Positions 33,667-42,929 of a stretch of DNA of 57,882 nucleotides are shown here, in pieces. Position 1 is the stretch's first letter; each line of letters begins with the position of its first letter. The DNA lies in contig NZ_CCDG010000015.1 in NCBI RefSeq assembly GCF_000723885.1, positions 1-57,882 on the forward strand. The letters are read 5' to 3'. Position numbers and translations under genes: made by a program. This DNA comes from Paenibacillus camerounensis (GTDB taxonomy: Bacteria > Bacillota > Bacilli > Paenibacillales > Paenibacillaceae). The notes below the pieces were generated by a model. That model was not told the origin of the DNA. It saw only the letters and a list, made by a program, of their open reading frames with translations, and ran no database searches.

Positions 33667-34409
33667 GCGAACACTTCCCTGTAATGGGATTCGACCGACT
33701 TACCGGAACGGCGGAGGGTATCTACCTCATCAACGCTGCGGATTGTGCCCCCGCCGATGAGGATTAGCCGGTCAAACAGCAGTTCCATCTCCCGGATGTC
33801 ATGGGTCGCGATCAGAAAAGTCCGTGCACCGTCAGCGAGCTCAGCGACAACAGCCGAAGCAATTCGTTCCCGTGATATAAGGTCTACACCGGTGAACGGT
33901 TCGTCAAGAATAATCAGCGGTGCCTTGCGTGACAGGCAGGTCAGCAGCTGAAGCCGCGCCTCCTCTCCGCGGGATAGCGTGGATATAACGGCCTCTGCGG
34001 ATACAGACAGCTTCGCCTGCAGCTCCTGCGCCTTGGCCGGATCCCAGTCCGGATAGATGCCGGCGGCGAAATTGAGCCATTCCCTGACACTCAGCCAGCC
34101 TGGCAGACTGCTGCGGTCCGGCAGCAGCGACAGCTCGCCGAGCCGCTTTGCTCCTGCCGGCTTGCCGAAGATCTCCACCGAGCCGGTATCGGGGTCAGCC
34201 AGCCCGGCGATAATGCGCAGCAGCGAGGACTTGCCGGCCCCGTTAGGACCCAGCAGTCCGGTCAGGCTGCCGCGGGGAATATTAAAGGTGACGTCATGGA
34301 GGATACTCTTTTTTCTCAGGGTAAGCCCGAGCCCTATGCACTCTACAGCTGCCGGCTCTGCTGAAACCCCTATCCCGGAATTGGAATTGTCTAAAATATA
34401 TTCACTCAT
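33663..34409 (-). CDS. ABC transporter ATP-binding protein
   Basis: A 248-residue ATPase. Walker A GPNGAGKSS is near residue 54, signature LSRGEEARLQ near 145, Walker B 'PLIILDEPF' near 165 and the switch histidine in 'FLIATHDIREM' near 200. The signature has Arg-Gly-Glu-Glu in place of the more usual Gly-Gly-Gln-Gln, which occurs in exporter-type ATPases. The ATG follows AAGGAGG and overlaps the gntR stop by 8 bases. It drives the permease encoded downstream. Confidence 0.92.
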   Translation of the reverse strand: MSEYILDNSNSGIGVSAEPAAVECIGLGLTLRKKSILHDVTFNIPRGSLTGLLGPNGAGKSSLLRIIAGLADPDTGSVEIFGKPAGAKRLGELSLLPDRSSLPGWLSVREWLNFAAGIYPDWDPAKAQELQAKLSVSAEAVISTLSRGEEARLQLLTCLSRKAPLIILDEPFTGVDLISRERIASAVVAELADGARTFLIATHDIREMELLFDRLILIGGGTIRSVDEVDTLRRSGKSVESHYREVFA

Positions 34410-34791
34410 TAGAATCCTCCTTATCAAATTCAAGCAATTGTTCAGCAGTGATGCCAAGCTTTGCCGCTGCTGCCTTAAAATCCTGTATGGCCCTGCGCAT
34501 CATAACTTTGCGTGCCCCGCCAATCGCCGTCTCATCCCTGGTGACGAAGGTCCCCTGCCCGCGGTAGGTGACAATCAGGCCTATACGCTCCAGCTCCTGA
34601 TAGGTTCTGGCTATGGTGGTAGGATTGACACCCCTGCCAGCTGCCAGCTCCCTTACAGAAGGAAGCCGGGAGCCGGACGGTATTTGCCCGCTGACAATTC
34701 TTCCTTGTATCGCTTCGACAAACTGCTCGTAGATCGGCAATGAGGGATTGATCTGAAACGGCTCCGGTAAAAGCTCAAAAGGCTGATCCAT
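34402..34791 (-). CDS. GntR-family (YtrA-type) regulator
   Basis: A 129-residue repressor with an N-terminal winged helix-turn-helix ('GQIPSGSRLPSVRELAAGRGVNPTTIARTYQELERIGLIVTYRGQGTFV', residues 32-82) and only a short C-terminal dimerisation tail, the YtrA subfamily pattern. It is first in an operon with an ATPase and a permease and is expected to repress it. The ATG follows AAGGAGG at a longer than normal distance (about 12 bases). A palindromic candidate operator lies upstream. Confidence 0.9.
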   Translation of the reverse strand: MDQPFELLPEPFQINPSLPIYEQFVEAIQGRIVSGQIPSGSRLPSVRELAAGRGVNPTTIARTYQELERIGLIVTYRGQGTFVTRDETAIGGARKVMMRRAIQDFKAAAAKLGITAEQLLEFDKEDSNE

Positions 34792-34866
34792 AGGCCCCTG
34801 CCTCCTTGTTCTGCTGTTAACAAACGGATATGTGTATGGGGGAAGGCCATACACTTTATAAATGGA

Positions 34867-34880
34867 GTGTACCACTACAC
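34867..34880. promoter_or_regulatory. Candidate operator of the GntR/ABC operon
   Basis: GTGTA-CCAC-TACAC is a perfect inverted repeat 76 bases before the gntR start. It overlaps a possible minus-strand promoter (TTGATA at 34895-34890 and TACACT at 34871-34866, 18 bases apart). This placement suits autorepression. Confidence 0.5.
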
Positions 34881-35019
34881 ACCATACAATATCAAGAGAA
34901 ATTGATCACAGGCGAAAATTCAGGCTTTGTGATGCTGGACAATAACGTATATAATTTGTATGTTTATCGGATGAATATTAATTTTGTGCTGACAAGAAGC
35001 ATGTGAAAGGATGAGCCGC

Positions 35020-36378
35020 TTGGCTTCGCCGTTTCCTAAATTTCCGGAATTCAAATTTCTTAAGCTGTCCCCGCCCCAGATTTTGGTGCTTGGCTTTGCC
35101 GCAGTCATCCTGGTCGGAACGCTGCTGCTGATGCTGCCCTTTTCCAGTACCTCCGGCCATTCTCTGACATTCATAGATGCGCTCTTTACCGCAACCTCTG
35201 CAACCTGTGTAACCGGGCTGGTGGTGGTGGATACGGGCTCTTACTTCAGCCTGTTCGGCCAGACGGTTATCCTGGTGCTGATGCAGATCGGCGGCCTCGG
35301 CTTTATGACTATGGCCACATTGTTCGCGCTGCTGCTGAGACGGCGAATCTCGCTGCGTGACCGGCTGATTCTTCAGGAAGCGATGAATCAGAGCTCGATG
35401 GAGGGGATTGTACGGCTAATCCGCAAGGTGCTGGTGTATTCACTTGTGATAGAGGCAGCCGGTGCTGTGCTGCTGGCACTTCGATGGGCGGCGGATATGC
35501 CGCTTGCCCGCGCTTTGTACTACGGTGTCTTTCATGCCGTATCGATGTTTAATAATGCCGGATTTGATCTGTTCAGGGATTACAGCGGCCTTACGGCTTA
35601 TGCCAATGACCCGGTAATTAACCTGGTTGTCATGCTGCTCATTGTCTCCGGCGGGATCGGCTTTATCGTAATGGCGGATCTGATTGATTACCGCAAGACC
35701 CGCAGGCTGCTGCTGCACAGCAAGGTCGTTCTGACGATGACCGCAGCGCTGATTCTGACCGGTGCGGCTGTTATTTTTGTGTTTGAGTTCACGAATGCAC
35801 GTACGCTTGGCCCGCTGAATATCGGCGGCAAGATATGGGCTGCATTCTTCCAGTCGGTTGCGCCCCGTACAGCGGGACCCAATACGGTAGACATCGGCGG
35901 TATGCGCCAGGCTTCACAATTTTTCATTGTCATGCTGATGTTTATCGGGGCTTCCCCGGGCTCAACAGGCGGAGGAATTAAGACGACGACCTTTACGCTG
36001 ATGATCGGGGCGGTTGTCTCCATGCTGCGCGGACGGGAGGATATCGTCCTGTTCCGTTACCGGCTGGCCCAGGAGCGGGTCTTCAAGGCGCTGACTATTA
36101 CGCTGCTTGCTGTCCTGCTGATTGTCACAGTGTCGATGATTCTCTCGACTACTGAAGGGTGGCCGTTTCTGATGATTCTGTTCGAGACAACATCGGCTTT
36201 TGCGACCGTCGGTCTGACGATGGGTGTGACACCGGAGCTGACAGATGCGGGCAAAATTCTGCTCTGTCTGACGATGTTTGCCGGAAGGCTCGGTCTTTTG
36301 ACGCTGGCCTATGCACTGGGTCCGAAGCAGGGTAAGCCATTGTATAAGTACCCGGAAGGTAAAATGATAATTGGATAA
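35020..36378 (+). CDS. Potassium uptake channel subunit KtrB/TrkH family
   Basis: A 452-residue membrane protein of the Ktr/Trk/HKT superfamily that lets K+ enter through a pore of four repeated M1-P-M2 units. The four filter regions are visible: 'TATSATCVTGL' near residue 60, 'VSMFNNAGFDL' near 170, 'APGSTGGGIKTTT'-like 'ASPGSTGGGIKTTT' near 310 and 'TSAFATVGLTMG' near 395. TTG at 35020 lies 8 bases after GAAAGGA and looks better than the ATG at 35011, which overlaps that SD. The RCK subunit follows 12 bases after the stop. No c-di-AMP riboswitch was seen upstream. Confidence 0.9.
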   Translation: MASPFPKFPEFKFLKLSPPQILVLGFAAVILVGTLLLMLPFSSTSGHSLTFIDALFTATSATCVTGLVVVDTGSYFSLFGQTVILVLMQIGGLGFMTMATLFALLLRRRISLRDRLILQEAMNQSSMEGIVRLIRKVLVYSLVIEAAGAVLLALRWAADMPLARALYYGVFHAVSMFNNAGFDLFRDYSGLTAYANDPVINLVVMLLIVSGGIGFIVMADLIDYRKTRRLLLHSKVVLTMTAALILTGAAVIFVFEFTNARTLGPLNIGGKIWAAFFQSVAPRTAGPNTVDIGGMRQASQFFIVMLMFIGASPGSTGGGIKTTTFTLMIGAVVSMLRGREDIVLFRYRLAQERVFKALTITLLAVLLIVTVSMILSTTEGWPFLMILFETTSAFATVGLTMGVTPELTDAGKILLCLTMFAGRLGLLTLAYALGPKQGKPLYKYPEGKMIIG

Positions 36379-36390
36379 GGGGTTAAAGTA

Positions 36391-37062
36391 ATGTTGAAAG
36401 CACAGCAGTTTGTTGTGATCGGTCTTGGCCGCTTCGGTTCCAGCCTGGCGCTGGAGCTGATGGCTATGGGCTATGAGGTGCTCGGAATCGACCACCTGGA
36501 AGAGCGTGTGGAGGAAATGAGCGGGAAGCTGACTCATGCCGTTATGGCAGATGCAGCGGATGAGAACATCATGCGTTCCTTGGGTGTGCGTAATTTTGAC
36601 TGCGGTATTGTGGCTATCGGGGATAATATGGAGCGGAGCATTTTGACGGCGATTCTGCTGAAGGAGCTGGGCGTGAAGCAGGTGGTTGCCAAGGCAATTA
36701 CGATTCTGCACGGCCGCGCGCTATCCAAGCTGGGCGTGGACCGGGTTATTTTTCCGGAAAGGGATATGGGCATCCGTGTAGCGCATCAGCTGGTCACGCC
36801 CCATCTGCTGGATTACATCGAAATTTCCAAGGACTACAAAGTTGTTGAGCTGACAGTACCCGCCTGCATGGACGGCAAAAGCCTCTCTGAGCTGAACACA
36901 AGGGCCAAATACGGCTGCAGCATCATTGCCCTGAACCGCAAGGACGGGATCATTGTTGCACCGACTGCACATGATTACGTAAGCCAGGGTGATATTATGG
37001 TCGTAATCGGCTCTAATGCGAGTATTGAGGAGTTTGAGGATGAGGCGGTTAACGCGGAATAA
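36391..37062 (+). CDS. Ktr/Trk RCK regulatory subunit KtrA
   Basis: A 223-residue cytoplasmic ring protein that gates the KtrB channel. The RCK_N Rossmann fold starts 'QFVVIGLGRFGSSLALEL' (residues 6-23), with 'DAADENIMRSLGV' binding ATP/ADP/NADH. The RCK_C domain starts near residue 135 ('DYIEISKDYKVVELTVP') and in this family can bind c-di-AMP. SD-like AAGGGG precedes the ATG. It is cotranscribed with the channel gene and followed by a terminator. Confidence 0.92.
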   Translation: MLKAQQFVVIGLGRFGSSLALELMAMGYEVLGIDHLEERVEEMSGKLTHAVMADAADENIMRSLGVRNFDCGIVAIGDNMERSILTAILLKELGVKQVVAKAITILHGRALSKLGVDRVIFPERDMGIRVAHQLVTPHLLDYIEISKDYKVVELTVPACMDGKSLSELNTRAKYGCSIIALNRKDGIIVAPTAHDYVSQGDIMVVIGSNASIEEFEDEAVNAE

Positions 37063-37098
37063 TATCATATAAGCCGTTCTTTTACGGCAGACAGCCGG

Positions 37099-37121
37099 CC
37101 CGGACTTATCCGGGTTTTTTT
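37099..37121 (+). terminator. Terminator of the ktr operon
   Basis: CCCGGA pairs with TCCGGG around ACTT-type loop, followed by seven Ts. Confidence 0.8.
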
Positions 37122-37288
37122 GCGCCGTTTGATGTCTGTTTCCAACATTTGTGGTATCTATTCATTGGGTTTTAGTTGTTTTAGCAAATTTATTTGAAAA
37201 ATCGCTCTAAAATTATATATTAACCGATTCTTATAATGTTAAAATAACGGTAAGCATGCCTTTGTTCAGTGTTTTCTGTAATATAACT

Positions 37289-37302
37289 TGTAAGCGTTTA
37301 AA
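37289..37302 (+). promoter_or_regulatory. Candidate cre (CcpA) site
   Basis: TGTAAGCGTTTAAA matches the cre consensus TGWAARCGYTWWCA at 13 of 14 positions, 33 bases before the acetylesterase gene. It suggests catabolite repression of the pectin cluster. The rest of the 270-base gap is AT-rich without a gene. Confidence 0.55.
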
Positions 37303-37334
37303 ATTTCATCTAAATTATAGTAGGGGGATGTAAT

Positions 37335-38438
37335 ATGAGTTTGCGTTTTGATTTTGGACCCGCCGGGACAGCGGCAGAAGGATTCACCAAAGTGTCTGCT
37401 GCGGACAGCTATGATGCCGGCAAGGGCTATGGGTTTACAGATGTATCACAGGTGACAGAGCATATCCGGGGGGAGCAGCAGCTTACCGGGGATTTTGTTA
37501 TACCTTTTAATACGGCTTTTCTGGCAGATGTTGAAGACGGTAATTATATTGTTTCGATTCTGACCGGTGATGAGGCGGCGCCGTCCTGCACATCCCTTAA
37601 GACTAACGGGGAGAGGCTGATCCTTAACAATTACCGGACAGTTACCGGACAGGTATCACGGGAAATGTTCGGTGTGAACGTGCGCGGAGGCCAGCTGAAG
37701 CTCAGATTCGGCGGTGTTGCCCCGCGGATTAATGCGCTGGAAATTACGAAGACGAGCGAACAGATTACAGTATATCTGGCCGGCGATTCGACAGTTACGG
37801 ATGTCGGGGATGAGAAGGGCTTTCCGTTCTCCGGCTGGGGGCAGATGCTCCAGTACTTTTTCAAGCATGATGTCACGGTTGCCAATCATGCTGTAGGAGG
37901 CCGCAGCTCCAAAAGCTTCATCGGCGAAAACCGGCTTCAGCCGATCCTGGACGAGATCCGGGAAGGCGATTATTTATTCATCCAGTTCGGGCATAATGAC
38001 CAGAAATGGGATGAAGCGCGCCATACAGACCCGCTGACAACCTATCCGGAGTATTTGCGTAAGTATATTGAAGGTGCACGTGCCAAGCAGGCGATCCCTG
38101 TGCTGGTTACCTCTGTGCACCGCCGGTATTTTGATGCTTCCGGCAAGCTCGAGGACACACACGGGGCTTATCTGGAGGCTGTCAGAAAGCTGGCCGGGGA
38201 AAAAGAGGTTCCGCTGATTGATCTGGCCGGGAAAAGCAGAATCCTGTTTGAAGAAGCTGGACCGGAAGCAACCAAGTCAATCTTTCTGTGGGGAGCGCCG
38301 GGGGAATGGATGAATCATCCCGGCGGTACCGTTGACAATACACATTTCCAGGAGCGCGGCAGTCTGCGTATAGCTGAACTGGTTGTTCAGGGAATCAGAG
38401 AGCTCGGGCTGCAGAAGCTCATTATGTTCCTCAGATAG
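37335..38438 (+). CDS. Rhamnogalacturonan acetylesterase-like SGNH hydrolase
   Basis: A 367-residue protein. The N-terminal 130 residues look like a beta-rich carbohydrate-associated domain ('LRFDFGPAGTAAEGFTKV'). The SGNH catalytic part has 'YLAGDSTVTD' near residue 146 (nucleophile Ser), 'NHAVGGRSSKSF' near 184, 'QFGHNDQKW' near 216 and 'DNTHF' near 334 (catalytic Asp/His). This matches rhamnogalacturonan acetylesterases such as YesT. No signal peptide is seen, so it would deacetylate imported oligosaccharides in the cytosol. The AraC/ABC cluster next door supports a role in pectin use. Confidence 0.85.
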   Translation: MSLRFDFGPAGTAAEGFTKVSAADSYDAGKGYGFTDVSQVTEHIRGEQQLTGDFVIPFNTAFLADVEDGNYIVSILTGDEAAPSCTSLKTNGERLILNNYRTVTGQVSREMFGVNVRGGQLKLRFGGVAPRINALEITKTSEQITVYLAGDSTVTDVGDEKGFPFSGWGQMLQYFFKHDVTVANHAVGGRSSKSFIGENRLQPILDEIREGDYLFIQFGHNDQKWDEARHTDPLTTYPEYLRKYIEGARAKQAIPVLVTSVHRRYFDASGKLEDTHGAYLEAVRKLAGEKEVPLIDLAGKSRILFEEAGPEATKSIFLWGAPGEWMNHPGGTVDNTHFQERGSLRIAELVVQGIRELGLQKLIMFLR

Positions 38439-38485
38439 CTTGCTGTGATCATCTATGGGGATTAGAGATTATAGGGGGGCGCACT

Positions 38486-40753
38486 ATGAAAAAAATACCG
38501 ATGATGCTGCAGTTAGCGTTAATTCTGTTCTGTATCATGGCTATTCCGACAGCCATCCTTACCTGGTACAGCGGGTCGCAGATTATTGAGAACTCAGAGG
38601 CAGCCATCGGGGAATCAACGCTTGCGGGGCTTAATGCCAACCGCAAGCTGAATGAAAACGCAATGGCCAGTATGGTACAGGATACGTCACGTCTGGCAGC
38701 AACGAGTGTGTTTGACCGGATTCGCAGCTTCGAGACATACGATGAAATTAATTCCAACTATACGAATGTCAGCCTGGGAAAGGCCGTAACGAATGAGCTG
38801 CTGAATCTCAACCGCCGGATAGACGGCGTAGCTTCTTCATACTTTTATCTGGACGGCTCTGATTATGTAGTCTCTACGGACAAGAGTGTGACGAAGCTGG
38901 AGCGCTATGAGGCGATGGACTGGGTGAGTACAGCCCTTGAGGATCAGCGGGGAATCAGTGGCGTATGGGTTCCGCGCAAGCTGGATACCGGAGAGAATGT
39001 CGTCTCCTATGTGTATCCGCTTAACCGGCTGTCCTCCAACACCCACGGAATTGTCGTAGTGAATATGAAGGAGAGCCAGATCTTCAAATACCTGAATGCC
39101 ACAGAGGTGGGTAACAGCAATAATCTGCTGCTGGACTCCGATGGCAGGGTGATTTCCTTCAATGACAAATCACTGCTGCTGTCAGACGGATATGAGCTGC
39201 CGTTTCTCCGTGAATTGCTGAATCAGAATATAAATGAAGGCTATGCGTTCCGTGAGCTTGACGGTAAGCGGATGGTTTATGCCTGGACCGGATCGGCGTT
39301 ATCCGGATGGTGGAATGTCAGCTGGAGCTCACTGGATGAGATGATGGCCGATTCCAGGGATATGCAGGGGAATATTATTCTGCTGACCGGTGCCATTATT
39401 TTGCTCGGAACCGTTCTTGCGCTCTTTTTTGCTACCTGGCTGTCAAGGCCGCTGAGGCAGCTGGTGCGGACCATACGCTCCAAGAGTGATCTGGAAGTCG
39501 CCAACAAAAATGAGCTTGCCTTTCTGGACATGGCCTTCAAGCGGATGCAGGAGGAGGAGGAGAGCCTGTTCCAGCTGCTGCAGGAGCGTGAGCAGGATAC
39601 CCGGAGCCTTGCGGTTCACCGTCTGCTGCGCGGAGAAATTCCGCCGCGCATTACCGAAGTGTTCCCTGAAGCCTATTACCGGATAGCTGTAGTCTCGATC
39701 GACCGTTACAGGGTGTATATCGGTAACACCAATGTGGAGACACGCAGCTACCACCGCTATCTGCTCAACACCAAGTTTGAAAGCCTTTTCCCTCAGGGGA
39801 TTCTGGCCAGCTCTGTCTATCATAATGACGGCTGTATTGTCATCGTGCTGAATTTTGCCCCGGATGAGGATGAGGCAGGCAGGGAGACTATCCAGCAGGC
39901 GCTGGAAAAGGTCCGTGATGAATCGCTTGCGCTGCTGGAGCATACGGTTACAATCGGAGTAAGCGATGTGGCGGATGCGCCTGAAGTGGTGGCCGAGCGG
40001 CTGTTTGAAGCAATGGAGCTGATAAAGCAGCGGATGATCAACGGGGCCGGAAGCATTATGTACTGGGAGGATGAAGAGGAGCACAGCCGCAAATATATCG
40101 ATTTCGACTGCAGTGAACGGCGGATTCTCAACTTCCTGGATGCCGGCAATCTGGACGGTATCTTTAAAGAGCTGCAGAATATCCGCAGCCAGATCAGCGC
40201 AGAAGACAACATCTCGTATGATAACATCATGTTCATATATCACCAGCTGATGGGCGCGACGATCAAGCATCTGCGCGAGAATCATATCGGTACCGGAAGA
40301 ATGATTGTCGGGAAGGGCAACATCTACAGTATTCTGGCCGCTATGGATACGCTGGAGGAGCTTGAGGAGTATCTGCACGAGATGTTCCGGGAGATTGTCC
40401 AGAGCCTGGATCACAGCACCGGCGAAACAAATCACGGGGAACGGATCTTTCAATATTTGAAGGAGCACTACCGCGAGGAAATTGTATTCGAGGATATGGC
40501 AAAGGATATCGGGATCAGCTACTCCTATATGCGCAAAATCGTATATGAGCAGACCGGTAAAAGCATGATCGACTTCTTTAACCAGCTCCGTATCGAAAAA
40601 GCCAAGGAGCTGCTGCTGGATACCGATCTGACGATTAAGCAGATTGCTGCAGAGGTAGGATATTATAATCTGCAGAGCTTCAACCGTTTTTTCCGTAAAT
40701 ATGAAGGTATGCCGCCGAGCAGCTACAAGTCGGCCAAGAGCAAGGGCTCCTAG
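38486..40753 (+). CDS. Membrane-bound AraC-family sensor regulator (YesS-like)
   Basis: A 755-residue one-component sensor. Two membrane helices (about 8-28 and 297-317) flank an extracytoplasmic Cache-like sensor of about 265 residues. A HAMP-like segment and coiled coil (residues 318-370) follow, then a central domain, and at the C-terminus an AraC DNA-binding domain ('EDMAKDIGISYSYMRKIVYEQTGKSM', 'IKQIAAEVGYYNLQSFNRFFRKYEG'). This layout is that of YesS of Bacillus, which activates rhamnogalacturonan genes. The ABC importer genes downstream are its likely targets. SD AGGGGGG precedes the ATG. Confidence 0.9.
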   Translation: MKKIPMMLQLALILFCIMAIPTAILTWYSGSQIIENSEAAIGESTLAGLNANRKLNENAMASMVQDTSRLAATSVFDRIRSFETYDEINSNYTNVSLGKAVTNELLNLNRRIDGVASSYFYLDGSDYVVSTDKSVTKLERYEAMDWVSTALEDQRGISGVWVPRKLDTGENVVSYVYPLNRLSSNTHGIVVVNMKESQIFKYLNATEVGNSNNLLLDSDGRVISFNDKSLLLSDGYELPFLRELLNQNINEGYAFRELDGKRMVYAWTGSALSGWWNVSWSSLDEMMADSRDMQGNIILLTGAIILLGTVLALFFATWLSRPLRQLVRTIRSKSDLEVANKNELAFLDMAFKRMQEEEESLFQLLQEREQDTRSLAVHRLLRGEIPPRITEVFPEAYYRIAVVSIDRYRVYIGNTNVETRSYHRYLLNTKFESLFPQGILASSVYHNDGCIVIVLNFAPDEDEAGRETIQQALEKVRDESLALLEHTVTIGVSDVADAPEVVAERLFEAMELIKQRMINGAGSIMYWEDEEEHSRKYIDFDCSERRILNFLDAGNLDGIFKELQNIRSQISAEDNISYDNIMFIYHQLMGATIKHLRENHIGTGRMIVGKGNIYSILAAMDTLEELEEYLHEMFREIVQSLDHSTGETNHGERIFQYLKEHYREEIVFEDMAKDIGISYSYMRKIVYEQTGKSMIDFFNQLRIEKAKELLLDTDLTIKQIAAEVGYYNLQSFNRFFRKYEGMPPSSYKSAKSKGS

Positions 40754-40786
40754 GAGCCCTCTCGGGGCCGACAGCCGGCGGTTTTT
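40744..40786 (+). terminator. Possible terminator after the AraC-type gene
   Basis: AGGGCTCCTAGGAGCCCT (spanning the stop codon) is palindromic, and a second short stem GCCG/CGGC precedes TTTTT. Both are weaker than other terminators here. Confidence 0.4.
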
Positions 40787-40803
40787 ATTTGTTTCTCTGT
40801 TAA

Positions 40804-40817
40804 TGAAAGCGTTTTAT
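40804..40817 (+). promoter_or_regulatory. Possible cre site before the sugar ABC operon
   Basis: TGAAAGCGTTTTAT matches the cre consensus at 12 of 14 positions, about 185 bases before the first permease. Confidence 0.4.
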
Positions 40818-40836
40818 TTTTGGGAATGCCTATCAT

Positions 40837-40888
40837 ATTTGATTATGAACAAGCCGCAAAAGCTGATAATACCGCGGTCTAATCAAAT
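40837..40888. promoter_or_regulatory. Inverted repeat before the sugar ABC operon
   Basis: ATTTGATTA (40837-40845) and TAATCAAAT (40880-40888) are perfect 9-bp inverted copies 43 bases apart (four helical turns between starts), upstream of the ABC operon. They could be paired binding sites for the AraC-type regulator next door; that is inference. Confidence 0.45.
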
Positions 40889-41001
40889 TTGATGGGAATC
40901 ATCAATACTCATGATTTGCAAAACCGGATAATCGGGATACATTGGATTCACACCGGAGCACACAGCCGGCCAAAAGATAAAATGTTGCAGGGGGTGAGAC
41001 T

Positions 41002-41958
41002 TTGAAAGCTGCAAGCGCTTCACAAACCAATCAGGCCCTTTTATTAAGAAAAAAATACGGGCCGCTCTATTACTTGCGCCGTGACTGGCAGCTGTATCTG
41101 CTGGTAATGCTTCCGCTCGCTTTTGTAATCGTTTTCAAATACCTGCCGATGACCGGGCTTGTAATCGCTTTTAAAGACTACAAAATTGCCAGAGGCTTCT
41201 GGGGCAGTGAATGGGTAGGCTTCGAAATCTTCCAGCAGATCTTCTCCAAGCCTGATTTCACACGGGCTGTCCGCAATACGCTGCTGCTCAATGTGCTTGA
41301 CCTTCTATTCAGCTTCACGATGCCGATTGTCCTGGCGCTCATGCTGAATGAAGTGAAGAGCGTCAAGTTCAAACGGGTCAACCAGACCCTGCTGTATCTG
41401 CCCCACTTCCTGTCATGGGTTATTATCGGAGCAATCGCCTACCAGCTGCTTAGCGAAGGAAGCGGTGCCGTCAATAATCTCATTGAATTGATGGGCGGAA
41501 CCAGGGTGCCGTTCCTTCAGGAGGATACAAACTGGCTGATCAGCTATCTGGCTATCGGCGTATGGCACAGTATGGGCTGGGGAACAATCATATATCTGGC
41601 CGCAATCAGCGGCATCAATCCCGAAATGTATGAGGCAGCAACCGTTGACGGGGCCGGACGCTGGAGCAAGGTATGGAATATTACCATTCCATCAATCCGG
41701 GCAACCATTGTAACCCTGCTGATTATGAGTCTGGGAAAAGTCATGGACGGCTCATTTGAGCGGATCTGGTCCCTGCAGAATAAGGCGACTACTGAATTTA
41801 CAACCACCATACCGGTTCTCGTATACCGCTGGGGGATTGAATCGGGCAACTTCAGCCGGGCGACGGCGATTGGACTGTTCCAGTCCGTAATCGGAATTAT
41901 CCTTGTAGTATCAGCTGACCGGGTAGCCAAGAAGCTTGGCGAGGATGGAATCCTATAG
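41002..41958 (+). CDS. Sugar ABC transporter permease (LplB/YtcP-type, subunit 1)
   Basis: A 318-residue binding-protein-dependent permease with six predicted helices. The opening 'RRDWQLYLLVMLPLAFVIVFKYLPMTGLVIAFKDY' is typical of the LplB group. The EAA loop 'EAATVDGAGRWSKVWNITIPSI' near residue 212 docks on an ATPase. No ATPase gene is present, which is normal: such systems share an MsmX-type ATPase encoded elsewhere. Start is TTG, with GGGGGTGAG just upstream. The second permease follows 14 bases after the stop. Confidence 0.92.
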   Translation: MKAASASQTNQALLLRKKYGPLYYLRRDWQLYLLVMLPLAFVIVFKYLPMTGLVIAFKDYKIARGFWGSEWVGFEIFQQIFSKPDFTRAVRNTLLLNVLDLLFSFTMPIVLALMLNEVKSVKFKRVNQTLLYLPHFLSWVIIGAIAYQLLSEGSGAVNNLIELMGGTRVPFLQEDTNWLISYLAIGVWHSMGWGTIIYLAAISGINPEMYEAATVDGAGRWSKVWNITIPSIRATIVTLLIMSLGKVMDGSFERIWSLQNKATTEFTTTIPVLVYRWGIESGNFSRATAIGLFQSVIGIILVVSADRVAKKLGEDGIL

Positions 41959-41972
41959 AAAGGAGAGGAACC

Positions 41973-42872
41973 ATGAAAGCATCAACCGTAAGTCCTGCCG
42001 CATCAGGCAAATGGCGTATAGATATCTATGATCTGCTGATCAAATTCGGCCTGATTGTTGCTTCGCTGGTGTGCCTGCTGCCGTTCGTGCATGTGGCCTC
42101 CAAATCACTAAGCTCTGATTCCTATGTTATAGCCAACAAAGTTTTTCTGTGGCCAAAAGGCTTCACTCTGGAAGCATATGGTAAAATTATTGCCGATGCC
42201 AGTATTCTCCGGTCATTGTACATCTCAGTTATTGTAACTGTGCTGTTCACTGTTCTTGGGATGGTCCTGACGATCTGCGCAGCCTATCCGCTGTCAAGAG
42301 CCCAGTTCAAAGGCCGCCGGGTCATCACCTTCATCTTCCTGTTCACGATGTATTTCAGCGGAGGCATTATCCCGGATTACATGAACATCAACAATCTGGG
42401 GCTGATGGATACGATCTGGTCGCTGGTTCTTCCGCTCTCCTTCAGTGTTTTTAACCTGCTGATCATGAAGACCTCTCTGACGAGCAGTATTCCTGTCAGC
42501 CTGGAAGAATCTGCACGGATTGACGGGGCAGGACACTTCCGGATTCTCTGGAATATCGTGATTCCGCTCTCCAAGCCGATTATCGCGACGCTGTCTCTTT
42601 TCTTCGCGGTTGGACGCTGGAATGCCTATCAGGACGCGTTGTTCTATATCAAGCATGCGACCGATCTGCGGCCGCTGCAGCTTAAGCTGTACTATCTGGT
42701 TATTCAGGCCAGTGAAAGCTTCCAGCTGGAAGCAACCACCGTCACACTCAGTAATCCTGAAGTGCTGAAAGCATCTGTTGTTGTGTTTGCTACTTTGCCT
42801 ATTCTCTGCGTATATCCTTTCGTCCAGAAATACTTTGTACAGGGTGTTATGCTCGGAGCAGTCAAAGAGTAA
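41973..42872 (+). CDS. Sugar ABC transporter permease (LplC-type, subunit 2)
   Basis: A 299-residue permease of the carbohydrate uptake CUT1 group with six helices. 'SARIDGAGHFRILWNIVIPLSKPIIATLSLF' near residue 185 is the EAA loop. The C-terminal 'YPFVQKYFVQGVMLGAVKE' is the usual end of this subfamily. It is the partner of the preceding permease, SD AAAGGAGAGG just before the ATG. The lipoprotein gene follows 57 bases later. Confidence 0.93.
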   Translation: MKASTVSPAASGKWRIDIYDLLIKFGLIVASLVCLLPFVHVASKSLSSDSYVIANKVFLWPKGFTLEAYGKIIADASILRSLYISVIVTVLFTVLGMVLTICAAYPLSRAQFKGRRVITFIFLFTMYFSGGIIPDYMNINNLGLMDTIWSLVLPLSFSVFNLLIMKTSLTSSIPVSLEESARIDGAGHFRILWNIVIPLSKPIIATLSLFFAVGRWNAYQDALFYIKHATDLRPLQLKLYYLVIQASESFQLEATTVTLSNPEVLKASVVVFATLPILCVYPFVQKYFVQGVMLGAVKE

Positions 42873-42929
42873 TTATATGTTCCACAGCAGTACTACTTCA
42901 ATACGAAAACTATAATTGGGGGAATTGCG

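Noticed and set aside
34880..35019. c-di-AMP riboswitch in front of ktrB
   Set aside because: The leader is too short and lacks the conserved core elements.
37130..37334. A small RNA or riboswitch before the acetylesterase gene
   Set aside because: Only AT-rich sequence and one cre-like site are visible; no conserved core of a known riboswitch.
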